From Bacillota bacterium (GTDB lineage: Bacteria > Bacillota > Peptococcia > Peptococcales > Peptococcaceae), in contig JAEZVS010000084.1 in assembly GCA_023443145.1 (NCBI GenBank), forward strand, positions 1-12,516: 12,516 bases of DNA, written 5' to 3'. Made by a program: the position numbers and the translations under genes. The notes beneath the pieces were generated by a model, which was not told the DNA's origin, made no database searches, and worked only from the letters and a program-made list of their open reading frames with translations. Of the stretch, positions 1-7,248 are shown in pieces. Each line of letters starts with the position of its first letter. Within the stretch, counting starts at the first letter, position 1.

Positions 1-87
1 AATTTTTTTGTAGGAGGGATTCGTTCTATTATATTTAATACATTGCTTAATGCTTTAATGATCGCAGTTTTTGGAAGGAGAATTAAT

Positions 88-732
88 ATGCCAAGAAATA
101 TGATCGCAAAAATTATCATCACCTGTATAATAAGCTTGTTTAGCTTAGGAGCTATTACTCAGCCAACTTTAGCTGATGGTGCTTTACCGGATATATCTGA
201 ATCCGGCCAAAATATGACCCCTAATACCATCCAACCCCTACCTTTTGACGTATATATCAACAACCACAAAACAAAAGTCAATCAAGCCATTTTATACCAA
301 GGGCACACTTATGTGCAGTTGCGTGAATTAAGCGGTTTACTAAATGCACACGTAGAATTTTATCCCAACATGCCTATGGGCGGTATGGGCTTTAAAGGTA
401 TCAATGTGATGATTCCCACCTTCGTTTATGTAGACAAAAAAGTAGCCGACTATAAACACATATTTAGCGATGTAGGTGATGGCACCTATTTTCCTGCGGT
501 GGATATTACAGGCTTATGCATAAAGTACAGCGTACACAATAAGATAGGGAATGTTCATGGATTTCGCTATTATTTTAGAGATAATGGTGAGACCGAGTTT
601 GTCGTCAATGAAAATGGAGAAGAAAAAGTTGAAAAACTACGTCTTCATTCCTATGCTGGACATTATTACATCCCAGTGCCTGATTTCAAGAGACAGATTC
701 AGCCTTATTTGACGGATATGTGCATGCAATAG
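88..732 (+). CDS. Secreted small protein with copper-amine-oxidase-N-like (stalk) repeat
   Basis: A 214-residue protein of unknown function. Residues about 7-29 form a signal peptide (basic MPRN start, hydrophobic IIITCIISLFSLGAI core, likely cleavage after TLA at 29), so it should be exported. Residues 52-92 (FDVYINNHK..., HTYVQLRELSGLLNA) match the pattern of the copper amine oxidase N-terminal/stalk domain of clostridial surface proteins. Weaker echoes of the same pattern appear at 132-150 (GTYFPAVDITGL) and 191-207 (HYYIPVPDF), suggesting two or three degenerate repeats. The start at 88 is chosen because GGAAGGAG (73-80) lies 7 bases upstream and the signal peptide begins there. The frame is open back to base 1, so a longer protein is not fully excluded. 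The gene is visibly more A+T-rich than everything to its right. No enzyme motif is visible, and cell-wall or matrix binding is only inferred from the family. Confidence 0.72.
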   Translation: MPRNMIAKIIITCIISLFSLGAITQPTLADGALPDISESGQNMTPNTIQPLPFDVYINNHKTKVNQAILYQGHTYVQLRELSGLLNAHVEFYPNMPMGGMGFKGINVMIPTFVYVDKKVADYKHIFSDVGDGTYFPAVDITGLCIKYSVHNKIGNVHGFRYYFRDNGETEFVVNENGEEKVEKLRLHSYAGHYYIPVPDFKRQIQPYLTDMCMQ

Positions 733-743
733 CAATTCTAGGA

Positions 744-779
744 CCATGCCTATCATGCTTCTAAGTATGATAGGCATGG
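744..779 (+). terminator. Stem-loop downstream of the secreted-protein gene
   Basis: A perfect 13-bp inverted repeat (CCATGCCTATCAT, 10-base loop, ATGATAGGCATGG) begins 12 bases after the stop codon at 732. The loop can pair further (CTT with AAG). The following sequence has only a short T run (TTTT at 788-791), so as a terminator it is weak. It could instead be an mRNA 3'-end stabiliser, with termination at the stronger hairpin at 805-845. Confidence 0.5.
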
Positions 780-804
780 CCCGGCAGTTTTCATATGTCT
801 ACTA

Positions 805-845
805 AAAACGCGGTGTGCATCGCTTATCGATGCACACCGCGTTTT
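805..845. terminator. Bidirectional intrinsic terminator between convergent genes
   Basis: A perfect 18-bp stem (AAAACGCGGTGTGCATCG at 805-822 and its complement at 828-845) closes a 5-base loop CTTAT. The stem ends in A residues on the left and T residues on the right, so it reads as a hairpin plus U-tract on both strands. It lies 21 bases beyond the nrdD stop (867, minus strand) and about 70 bases beyond the stop of the plus-strand secreted-protein gene, so it probably ends both transcripts. Confidence 0.85.
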
Positions 846-866
846 GTATACAATGCGTCCCGGTTT

Positions 867-3260
867 TCACTGCCCTTTCGATTGGGAGTGATTTTGAAGC
901 ATGGCCAAAATTTCCGAAGCACCGTCATAACGGGCGGTTTCCGTCATAAGAACCGGCACCTGAGTGATGCCGTAAGCCTCTGCTATGTCCGGCTTTTCGT
1001 CTGCATAACACACTTGATAATGCAGGCCGCGGCCATCTAAAATCTGCTGCACCATGTGGCAGTTGCCGCAACGGCGGGTCATAAAAAGGGTCGGCTCGGC
1101 CACAAAGGCTTCCGTTCCCTCACCGGCCCTTTCTTGAACGCCGGCGGCACCGCTCATATCGCCGCCGGTCAGTTGCCAACGCATGCCCATTTGGCCGACG
1201 TCGTAAAGCTTGCGGTCTTGATATTCCTGGGCTTTGCCGTCGTTCCAGTTGGCCACCGGCCGATAATAGCCGGTGATGCGGCTGTATACTTCGGTGGGCG
1301 CGCCGCAATGGGGGCAGGTTTTTTCTTCGCCTTGGATGTAGCCATGTTCACGACACACCGAATAGGTGGGTGAGATGGTGTAATAAGGCAAGCGATAGTT
1401 CTCGGCAATCTTTTTAACCAAGGCGGCCGCCGCCTGCCAGTCGGGAAGCTTTTCACCTAAAAAGGCATGAAAGACCGTGCCCGATGTATAGAGGGTTTGC
1501 AGCTCATCCTGCACATCCAGGGCAGAGAAAATATCTTCCGTATAGCCCACCGGCAGGTGAGAACTGTTGGTGTAGTACGGTGTTTCACCGCAGCTTTCTG
1601 CGGTTTTAATGCCGGGATAACGGGCCACGTCCATCTTCGCCAGGCGATAGCTGGTGGATTCTGCAGGTGTGGCTTCTAAATTATACAAATCACCATACTG
1701 TTCCTGATAATCGCTCAGACGTTCGCGCATGTGGTTCAGCACCTCTTTGGCAAAGGTCTGGGTGCGTTCGTGGGTGAGATCTTCTCCCAGCCACTTGGCA
1801 TTGAGGCCCACCTCATTCATGCCGATGAGACCGATGGTGGAAAAGTGATTGTCAAAGCTGCCCAAATAGCGCTTCGTGTAGGGATAAAGTCCGGCCTCTA
1901 ACAGTTGGGATATGACCGTGCGCTTGGTCTTTAAGGAGCGGGCGGCCACATCCATCAAGCGATTGAGACGGCGATAAAAGTCGTCTTCATTTTCAGCCAA
2001 ATAGGCAATGCGCGGCAAATTGACGGTGACCACCCCCACCGAACCGGTGGATTCGCCGCTGCCAAAGTAACCGCCGGATTTTTTGCGCAGCTCACGCAAA
2101 TCCAGACGGAGACGGCAGCACATGGAGCGCACATCACTGGGCGCCATATCGCTGTTGATGTAGTTGGAAAAATAGGGCGTGCCGTATTTGGCGGTCATCT
2201 CAAAAAGCAGGCGGTTGTTTTCTTTATCGGACCAATCAAAATCACGGGTGATGGAATAGGTGGGAATGGGATATTGAAAGCCGCGCCCTTGGGCATCCCC
2301 TTCAATCATAATTTCAATGAAGGCTTTGTTGACCATATCCATCTCTTTTTGGCAGTCGCCGTAGGTGAAGTCCATGTTTTTGCCACCCACAATGGCCGGT
2401 ACATGGGCCAAATCTTGCGGCACGGTCCAGTCTAAGGTGATGTTGGAGAAAGGCGCTTGCGTGCCCCAACGGCTGGGGGTGTTTACCCCATAGATAAAGC
2501 TTTCGATGCATTTTTTTGTTTGGTCGTAATTGAGACGATCCGCCCGCACAAAAGGCGCCAAATATGTATCAAAGGAGGAAAAAGCCTGTGCGCCTGCCCA
2601 TTCGTTTTGCATAATGCCCAAAAAATTGACCATTTGGTTGCAAAGGGTTGAGAGATGCTTGGCCGGTGCCGATGTGATTTTACCGCTGATGCCCCCCAGC
2701 CCTTCTTGGATGAGCTGCTTCAAACTCCAGCCGGCGCAATATCCGGTGAGCATGGATAGATCATGCAGGTGCAAATCGCCATTTTTATGGGCTTCACTCA
2801 CATCTTGATCATAAATTTCCGACAGCCAGTAATTGGCTGTAATGGCTCCGCTGTTGGATAGGATGAGCCCGCCCACCGAATAGGTGACGGTGGCATTTTC
2901 TTTTACCCGCCAATCTGCCACCTTTACATAACTGTTCACCAACTCTTTGTAATCTAAAAGCGTGCCCGACACATTGCGCATTTTTTCGTGCTGCTTGCGA
3001 TATAAAATATAGGCTTTGGCCACATCATCATAACCCGATTGCGAAAGCACCCGCTCCACCGAGTCTTGGATGTCTTCCACATCAATGAGCCCGTCTTTAA
3101 TCTTAGGCTCAAAATCGGCGCTCACCTTGAGGACCAAAAGGTCCAGTACATCTTTGTGATAGCGACGCTGAGTGGCCGCAAAGGCCTGCTCGATGGCCAC
3201 AACAATTTTGTGCAGAGAAAAAGGCACAATTTTTTGATCGCGTTTCAACACTTGGTACAT
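867..3260 (-). CDS. nrdD: Anaerobic (class III) ribonucleoside-triphosphate reductase with C-terminal redoxin domain
   Basis: Reduces ribonucleotides to deoxyribonucleotides by glycyl-radical chemistry in the anaerobic cytoplasm. The 797-residue protein contains, in order: an N-terminal ATP-cone allosteric domain (about 3-95); the catalytic barrel with C175 (LTGYCAG) and finger-loop cysteines C381/C382 (RSMCCRL); a zinc site C636, H639, C649, C652 (CREHGY...CPHCG); and the glycyl-radical motif RITGYYRPV with G664. These motifs resemble the Thermotoga/Neisseria bacilliformis type rather than the formate-dependent E. coli type. After a Gly/Ala-rich linker (about 697-722), residues 723-790 form a glutaredoxin/NrdH-like domain with CGNC at 731-734 and a probable cis-proline P769 (TQVPV). 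The start at 3260 is chosen because AAAGGAGG lies just upstream; an in-frame ATG 27 bases earlier would place the ribosome binding site inside the gene. The partner activase nrdG lies 124 bases upstream. Confidence 0.97.
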   Translation of the reverse strand: MYQVLKRDQKIVPFSLHKIVVAIEQAFAATQRRYHKDVLDLLVLKVSADFEPKIKDGLIDVEDIQDSVERVLSQSGYDDVAKAYILYRKQHEKMRNVSGTLLDYKELVNSYVKVADWRVKENATVTYSVGGLILSNSGAITANYWLSEIYDQDVSEAHKNGDLHLHDLSMLTGYCAGWSLKQLIQEGLGGISGKITSAPAKHLSTLCNQMVNFLGIMQNEWAGAQAFSSFDTYLAPFVRADRLNYDQTKKCIESFIYGVNTPSRWGTQAPFSNITLDWTVPQDLAHVPAIVGGKNMDFTYGDCQKEMDMVNKAFIEIMIEGDAQGRGFQYPIPTYSITRDFDWSDKENNRLLFEMTAKYGTPYFSNYINSDMAPSDVRSMCCRLRLDLRELRKKSGGYFGSGESTGSVGVVTVNLPRIAYLAENEDDFYRRLNRLMDVAARSLKTKRTVISQLLEAGLYPYTKRYLGSFDNHFSTIGLIGMNEVGLNAKWLGEDLTHERTQTFAKEVLNHMRERLSDYQEQYGDLYNLEATPAESTSYRLAKMDVARYPGIKTAESCGETPYYTNSSHLPVGYTEDIFSALDVQDELQTLYTSGTVFHAFLGEKLPDWQAAAALVKKIAENYRLPYYTISPTYSVCREHGYIQGEEKTCPHCGAPTEVYSRITGYYRPVANWNDGKAQEYQDRKLYDVGQMGMRWQLTGGDMSGAAGVQERAGEGTEAFVAEPTLFMTRRCGNCHMVQQILDGRGLHYQVCYADEKPDIAEAYGITQVPVLMTETARYDGASEILAMLQNHSQSKGQ

Positions 3261-3289
3261 CAATTTTCCTCCTTTTGTTTGATGCATTT

Positions 3290-3318
3290 ATCATAGCAAA
3301 AGGGAAAATTCACGTCAA
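3290..3318 (-). promoter_or_regulatory. Sigma-A-type promoter of nrdD
   Basis: On the minus strand, TTGACG (-35, 3313-3318) and TATGAT (-10, 3290-3295) are separated by exactly 17 bases. Transcription would start near 3283, giving a leader of about 20 bases before the ATG at 3260. It gives nrdD its own promoter in addition to any transcription arriving from nrdG. The NrdR-like boxes lie directly upstream. Confidence 0.75.
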
Positions 3319-3325
3319 GAGCAAA

Positions 3326-3341
3326 ACACAATATATTGTTT
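3326..3341. promoter_or_regulatory. NrdR-like operator box 1
   Basis: ACACAATATATTGTTT matches the published NrdR-box consensus acaCwAtATaTwGtgt at all but one position and contains the perfect palindrome ACAATATATTGT (3328-3339). It lies 7 bases upstream of the nrdD -35 element. NrdR is the Zn-ribbon/ATP-cone repressor of ribonucleotide reductase genes in many bacteria. Binding here is inferred, and no nrdR gene is in the window. Confidence 0.75.
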
Positions 3342-3367
3342 ATTTTTGCCAATCAAAACGGATATTG

Positions 3368-3383
3368 GCACTATATATAGTAA
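3368..3383. promoter_or_regulatory. NrdR-like operator box 2
   Basis: GCACTATATATAGTAA contains the palindrome CTATATATAG and fits the NrdR-box consensus in its core and left flank, with mismatches at the outermost positions. It lies 42 bases (centre to centre) from box 1, which is four DNA turns, so both would face the same side of the helix. It sits immediately after the nrdG stop codon (3385-3387). Paired boxes are the usual NrdR arrangement. Confidence 0.65.
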
Positions 3384-3384
3384 A

Positions 3385-4083
3385 TCAGCGCATTCCACGC
3401 AATTGGGCGGTGGGAATGACGTTACGCACCTTGACGAGGAACTCTCGCAATTCTTGCGGCTCATAGCCTTTCATGCCGTCACCAAGAAGCGCCGTTTTTG
3501 CTTCAAAGGCTTGCAAAAAATAATGCTCCGTCGGATAAATCCAGCGGGCGATGGCCATAAGACGATCGGCGTCATGAAAATTTTTGACTACGGTGGTGCG
3601 GCATTCAAAGGTCAAGTCATGGTTTTTCAGCCAAGCCAGCAAAGCCTGCACCGGCGCGGGATCAAAGTTCGGTATGCCCACAGTTTCCCCATAATAGGCC
3701 GGCGCATTTTTAACATCCAGCGCCACCGCATCCACCAGTCCGCGCTCATAAAGACGGATGAGCCGATCCGGCTGTGTTCCGTTGGTATCTATTTTAAGGC
3801 GATAACCCAACGCTTTTATATCCGCCGCCAAAATGTCAATATCCGGATCCAGCAAAGCTTCGCCGCCGGTGAGACAAACGCCGTCCAAAAGGCCTTGCCG
3901 TTTCTTTAAGAAGCCCAATACTTCGTCTGCATCCAATGGCGGCTGAGAATGGGCATCGTTTAACACCAGTGCCGGATTATGACAAAATGGACAGCGCAGA
4001 TTGCACCCGCCGAAAAAGATCGTCGCTGCGGTATGGCCGGGATAATCCAGCAGCGTGAGTTTGTTCATTCCCTGAATATTCAT
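3385..4083 (-). CDS. nrdG: Anaerobic ribonucleotide reductase activating protein (radical SAM)
   Basis: Radical-SAM activase that uses a [4Fe-4S] cluster and S-adenosylmethionine to create the glycyl radical on NrdD, here expected at G664. The 232-residue protein has the cluster motif C27-NLR-C31-PF-C34 (CX3CX2C), the SAM-binding TGGE at 72-75, and later strands typical of the fold (KIDTNG at 97-102, ALDVKN at 121-126). It is longer than E. coli NrdG (about 155 residues) and fits the NrdG2 family, whose N-terminus also runs 'KLTLLDYPG'. The ATG at 4083 is preceded by AAAGGAA. It lies upstream of nrdD in the same direction, separated by 124 bases holding the nrdD promoter and NrdR-like boxes. 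A strong terminator hairpin ends only 14 bases upstream of its start codon, leaving no space for a downstream promoter. Confidence 0.95.
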   Translation of the reverse strand: MNIQGMNKLTLLDYPGHTAATIFFGGCNLRCPFCHNPALVLNDAHSQPPLDADEVLGFLKKRQGLLDGVCLTGGEALLDPDIDILAADIKALGYRLKIDTNGTQPDRLIRLYERGLVDAVALDVKNAPAYYGETVGIPNFDPAPVQALLAWLKNHDLTFECRTTVVKNFHDADRLMAIARWIYPTEHYFLQAFEAKTALLGDGMKGYEPQELREFLVKVRNVIPTAQLRGMR

Positions 4084-4097
4084 AGGTATTCCTTTCT

Positions 4098-4133
4098 AAA
4101 AAAGCGGCGCCGTATATCCGGCGCCGCTTTTTT
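4098..4133. terminator. Intrinsic terminator between gltX and nrdG
   Basis: A 15-bp perfect stem (AAAAAAGCGGCGCCG at 4098-4112 and its complement at 4119-4133) with a 6-base loop and a very G+C-rich core. On the minus strand it starts 14 bases after the gltX stop and ends in six U residues, a textbook terminator for gltX. The A run on the other side makes it potentially bidirectional. The nrdG ribosome binding site follows almost at once, so it could also control read-through into nrdG. Confidence 0.9.
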
Positions 4134-4147
4134 ATATGTGGGCACCC

Positions 4148-5797
4148 TCATTGAAGAGAGGACCGATAGGCTTGCACACGTTTTTGCACACGTTCTTTGC
4201 CCAGCACCTGCTGCACACTCCATAAGTCCGGACTGTTGGCGCGGCCGGTGACGGCCAAACGCACCACGGCGCTTACATCCCCTACATGACCTTTATAAGC
4301 TTCCGGATTTTTCTTATAATCTTTGGGTTTGGGCGCATAGCCCAGTTTTTCACCCAACGTTTTCAGCTTGGCAAACCACGTGCTGTTGTCATCGCTGTCG
4401 TCGTAAATGGAAAGATAACCTTCTAAAAGGGCATCGGCGTCGGCAGAGTCCACATGTTCCGGCAAAGCATCCTTAAGCGTAAAATAATCGTCAAAGATAA
4501 AGGACATATGCGACCACATCTGCTCCGCACAGATCAAATCTTTGCGCGGCTTGTCCTGATGACGGCCGATGGCCAGAAACGCTTGCACCTGCTCTTGTGC
4601 GCCCGCCAAAAGCTCCGTCACTTCCGGCTTATACACACGCGCCCAATCGATGAAGAAAGCGGCGAGATCTTCATCGGAGACGTGAAGCAAACTTTCTTTA
4701 GCCACATCGTCCAGCTTCTGCATATCGTAAAGCGCACCGGAAGTGGCCATCTTATCCAAACGCACGGGAAAATCTTCCAGTGGCGCTGCCGGATGGGACA
4801 GGCGCCATTCTTCATAATCGGAATTTAAAAGCACCATCAAATATTCCCGTACGCTCAACGGATGATAGCCCTTTTCCATGTAGTAAGAAAGGCTCATTTC
4901 CGGATCTTTGCGTTTGGAAAGTTTACGGCGCGTGCCGCCGTCATTTTTCATGAGATGGGCCGTGTGACAATAAACGGGCAAATCCCAACCCAAGACTTCA
5001 AAGAGTTCCACATGCACCGGCAGGGTAGAAAGCCATTCTTCTCCCCGAATGACGTGGGTGGTGTGCATAAAATGATCATCCACCACATGGGCAAAATGAT
5101 AGGTGGGCAAACCGTTGGTTTTCAATAGCACAATGTCCTGCTGATTGGGATGCACTGTGACGCTGCCGCGAATGCCGTCCGGCAAATGAATCGGCCCGCT
5201 CAACAATGCACGGGAGCGCAAACGCAGGGTATACGGCATGCCCGCTTCCAATTTGGCGCGAATATCTTCTGATGTCAGATGACGATCCGTTGCCCATTTG
5301 CCGTAATAACCCGGATCGGCCTTTTCTTTTTCTTGCGCGGCACGAATGGCCTCCAGTTCTTCCGGCGTGGCGAAAGAAGGGTACGCCAATCCTTTTAACA
5401 CCAATTGTTTGGCCACCGCATGATAAATATCTCGTCGCTCGCTCTGGTGATAGGGCCCGTATGCGCCCACTTCTTCGTTTTGCAGCACCCCTTCATCTGC
5501 CTGAATACCAAAATACGCCAATGAACGGGTGATCACATCTTCTGCGCCATCCACCCGGCGCTTGTCATCGGTATCTTCAATGCGCAGAAAAAAGACACCG
5601 CCGCTTTGATGGGCCAAACGCTCATCAGCCAGCGCGCCATAAAGATTACCAATATGCATAAATCCTGTCGGCGACGGGCCCAGACGCGTCACAAAAGCGT
5701 TTTCATCTAAAGCGCGCTTGGGAAAACGCGCCTCCAAAGTGTCGAGACCATCCAACGGTTCGGGAAACAAAAGTGCTGCAAGAGCGTTGTGATCCAT
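4148..5797 (-). CDS. gltX: Glutamyl-tRNA synthetase (long clostridial form)
   Basis: Charges tRNA-Glu (possibly also tRNA-Gln, to be amidated later) with glutamate in the cytoplasm. The 549-residue class I synthetase shows GPSPTG at 40-45 running into the HIGH-type motif HIGN at 48-51, LRIEDTD at 71-77, and the KMSKS-type loop KLSKR at 292-296. The C-terminal half (about 350-549) is the helical anticodon-binding region. It is longer than the usual 470-490 residues, mainly through an N-terminal extension of about 35 residues before the Rossmann fold (MDHNALAALLFPEPL...). This extension is typical of a clostridial subfamily, so it is not a fusion. No zinc cysteine cluster is visible. The start at 5797 is chosen because AGGAGG lies 6 bases upstream; the frame stays open further upstream but would run through the promoter. 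Expressed from its own promoter and ended by the 4098-4133 terminator. Confidence 0.95.
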   Translation of the reverse strand: MDHNALAALLFPEPLDGLDTLEARFPKRALDENAFVTRLGPSPTGFMHIGNLYGALADERLAHQSGGVFFLRIEDTDDKRRVDGAEDVITRSLAYFGIQADEGVLQNEEVGAYGPYHQSERRDIYHAVAKQLVLKGLAYPSFATPEELEAIRAAQEKEKADPGYYGKWATDRHLTSEDIRAKLEAGMPYTLRLRSRALLSGPIHLPDGIRGSVTVHPNQQDIVLLKTNGLPTYHFAHVVDDHFMHTTHVIRGEEWLSTLPVHVELFEVLGWDLPVYCHTAHLMKNDGGTRRKLSKRKDPEMSLSYYMEKGYHPLSVREYLMVLLNSDYEEWRLSHPAAPLEDFPVRLDKMATSGALYDMQKLDDVAKESLLHVSDEDLAAFFIDWARVYKPEVTELLAGAQEQVQAFLAIGRHQDKPRKDLICAEQMWSHMSFIFDDYFTLKDALPEHVDSADADALLEGYLSIYDDSDDNSTWFAKLKTLGEKLGYAPKPKDYKKNPEAYKGHVGDVSAVVRLAVTGRANSPDLWSVQQVLGKERVQKRVQAYRSSLQ

Positions 5798-5840
5798 GTT
5801 TTTCCTCCTAACAGGCAGAGAACTGCCATATGTCTTTGTC

Positions 5841-5869
5841 ACTATAACAAAGGCAGCAGGCCTTGTCAA
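5841..5869 (-). promoter_or_regulatory. Sigma-A-type promoter of gltX
   Basis: On the minus strand, TTGACA (5864-5869) and TATAGT (5841-5846) are spaced by 17 bases, a near-consensus strong promoter. The leader would be about 37 bases and contains a small hairpin (GGCAG, loop TTCT, CTGCC) just before the AGGAGG ribosome binding site. There is no room for a T-box leader. Confidence 0.82.
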
Positions 5870-5883
5870 AGCGTCAGTTCCTA

Positions 5884-5912
5884 TTGACGTTAGACCATCT
5901 CTGCTCTAAAAT
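5884..5912 (+). promoter_or_regulatory. Sigma-A-type promoter of uraA, divergent from gltX
   Basis: TTGACG (5884-5889) and TAAAAT (5907-5912) are separated by 17 bases. The predicted leader is about 30 bases and ends in the ribosome binding site GGGAG (5939-5943), too short for a PyrR-type attenuator. The -35 elements of the two divergent promoters are only 14 bases apart, and CGTCA (5872-5876) with TGACG (5885-5889) forms a small inverted repeat over this gap. Confidence 0.75.
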
Positions 5913-5950
5913 ATGAAAGGTTACGTAAATTTATAAATGGGAGTGATTTT

Positions 5951-7225
5951 ATGGCCAAAAAATTTTACGATGTGGACGCCCGCCCTCCTTTGCTGGCATC
6001 CATTCCACTGTCGGTACAGCATCTTTTTGCCATGTTCAGCGCCTCAATTTTGGTGCCCAATGTATTTGGCATTAATCCTGCAGTGGTGCTTTTTTTTAAC
6101 GGTGTGGGCACGCTGCTTTTTATTCTGATTACCAAGGGTACCTCACCGGCATATTTGGGATCAAGCTTCGCCTTTATCGCCCCAACGCTTCTGCTCATCA
6201 ACGATTCTTCCCTGGGCTATCCTTATGCATTGGGCGGTTTTATCGCCTCCGGAGCCGTTTTGGTGCTGGTATCCGTCATTATCGGTTTCTTTGGGGCCGG
6301 CTGGATCAACGCCCTTTTACCGCCGGCGGCTATGGGCTCAGTGGTGGCGCTGATTGGATTGGAACTCTCAGCCACCGCAGCCAAGATGGGCGGCATCATC
6401 ACTGAAAACGGCGCACCCATTGCAATGAAAAGCGTCGCCGTATTTTTAATTACCCTTTTAGCCGCCGTATTGGGTTCGGTTATGTTTCGAGGCTTTTTAT
6501 CTCTCATTCCCATCTTAATTGCCATTGTGGTGGGTTATGTGGCGGCCATGGTGCTGGGCATGGTGGATTTTTCCGTTGTGCAAAGCGCCAGCATTTTTTC
6601 CTTGCCTAATTTTTCTGCTCCCCGTTTCAACCCGGGCGCCATGTTGATTGTGCTGCCCGCCACTTTAGTGGTCATATCGGAACACATCGGCCACCAGATT
6701 GTTACGGGTCAAATCATTGGCCGCAATCTAATTCGCAACCCCGGCCTCCACAAAACCCTTTTCGCCGACGGTCTTTCCACCATGCTTTCCGGTTTTGGCG
6801 GCTCGGTACCCACCACCACCTATGGTGAAAACATCGGTGTAATGGCCATGACCCGCGTTTACAGCACTTGGGTGATCGGCGGCACGGCAGTGCTTTCAAT
6901 TGTGCTGGCCTTCATCGGAAAAGTTGCGGCCCTCATCCAGTCCATTCCGCCGGAAGTGATGGGCGGCGTGAGTTTTCTTCTATACGGGATGATTGGCGTA
7001 TCGGGTATTCGCCTTTTGGTGGACAGCCACATCGATTACAACAAACCGCGCAATCAAGCTTTAACCGCTATTCCGTTTGTAACCGGTCTCTCCGGTGCGT
7101 TCATCAATATGGGGTCGGTCCATCTCACCGGTATGGCACTGGCTACGGTGGTGGCCATTGTTTTAGGGGTAATTTTGCATATTCTGGACTTTTTCAAACT
7201 GACCAACGACCGGCCCGGTCAGTAA
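5951..7225 (+). CDS. uraA: Uracil permease (NCS2/nucleobase:cation symporter family)
   Basis: Integral membrane transporter that imports uracil, most likely with protons, for pyrimidine salvage. The 424-residue length and many hydrophobic segments fit the 14-helix UraA fold. Family signatures are visible: the first-helix motif SVQHLFAMF (21-29), GSSFAFI in helix 3 (70-76), SEHIGHQ with E244 and H245 (243-249), and GGSVPTTTYGENIG with E293 (283-296). These correspond to the substrate- and proton-coupling residues of E. coli UraA. The start at 5951 has GGGAG 7 bases upstream. It is a single-gene unit with its own promoter and terminator, divergent from gltX and convergent with recQ. No pyrimidine-synthesis gene is adjacent. 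A related xanthine/uric acid specificity is less likely given the UraA-type motifs. Confidence 0.93.
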   Translation: MAKKFYDVDARPPLLASIPLSVQHLFAMFSASILVPNVFGINPAVVLFFNGVGTLLFILITKGTSPAYLGSSFAFIAPTLLLINDSSLGYPYALGGFIASGAVLVLVSVIIGFFGAGWINALLPPAAMGSVVALIGLELSATAAKMGGIITENGAPIAMKSVAVFLITLLAAVLGSVMFRGFLSLIPILIAIVVGYVAAMVLGMVDFSVVQSASIFSLPNFSAPRFNPGAMLIVLPATLVVISEHIGHQIVTGQIIGRNLIRNPGLHKTLFADGLSTMLSGFGGSVPTTTYGENIGVMAMTRVYSTWVIGGTAVLSIVLAFIGKVAALIQSIPPEVMGGVSFLLYGMIGVSGIRLLVDSHIDYNKPRNQALTAIPFVTGLSGAFINMGSVHLTGMALATVVAIVLGVILHILDFFKLTNDRPGQ

Positions 7226-7248
7226 GCGCTTTTTTCATGCGCACAGCG

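Noticed and set aside
43..87. Upstream extension of the secreted-protein gene using a TTG start at 43
   Set aside because: The ATG at 88 has a strong ribosome binding site (GGAAGGAG) at ideal distance and begins directly with a signal peptide; nothing comparable precedes the TTG.
795..1040. Open frames antisense to nrdD, gltX, recQ, uraA and the two-component genes
   Set aside because: They lie opposite or out of frame with clearly recognised genes, lack ribosome binding sites and show no recognisable domains.
1260..1275. NrdD apparently missing its glycyl-radical site because the E. coli-type RVCGY motif is absent
   Set aside because: The Thermotoga-type equivalent RITGYYRPV is present at residues 661-669, after an intact zinc site, so the radical glycine is G664.
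3261..3287. Longer nrdD start at 3287
   Set aside because: The extra nine codons would contain the GGAGG ribosome binding site that serves the ATG at 3260, and the upstream ATG would overlap the predicted transcription start.
4148..5797. gltX as a fusion or glutaminyl-tRNA synthetase because of its unusual length
   Set aside because: The extra length is an N-terminal extension known in clostridial glutamyl-tRNA synthetases, and the motifs fit GluRS.
5798..5840. T-box or other riboswitch in the gltX leader, and PyrR attenuator before uraA
   Set aside because: Both predicted leaders are only about 30-40 bases, too short for these elements; only a 5-bp hairpin is seen before gltX.
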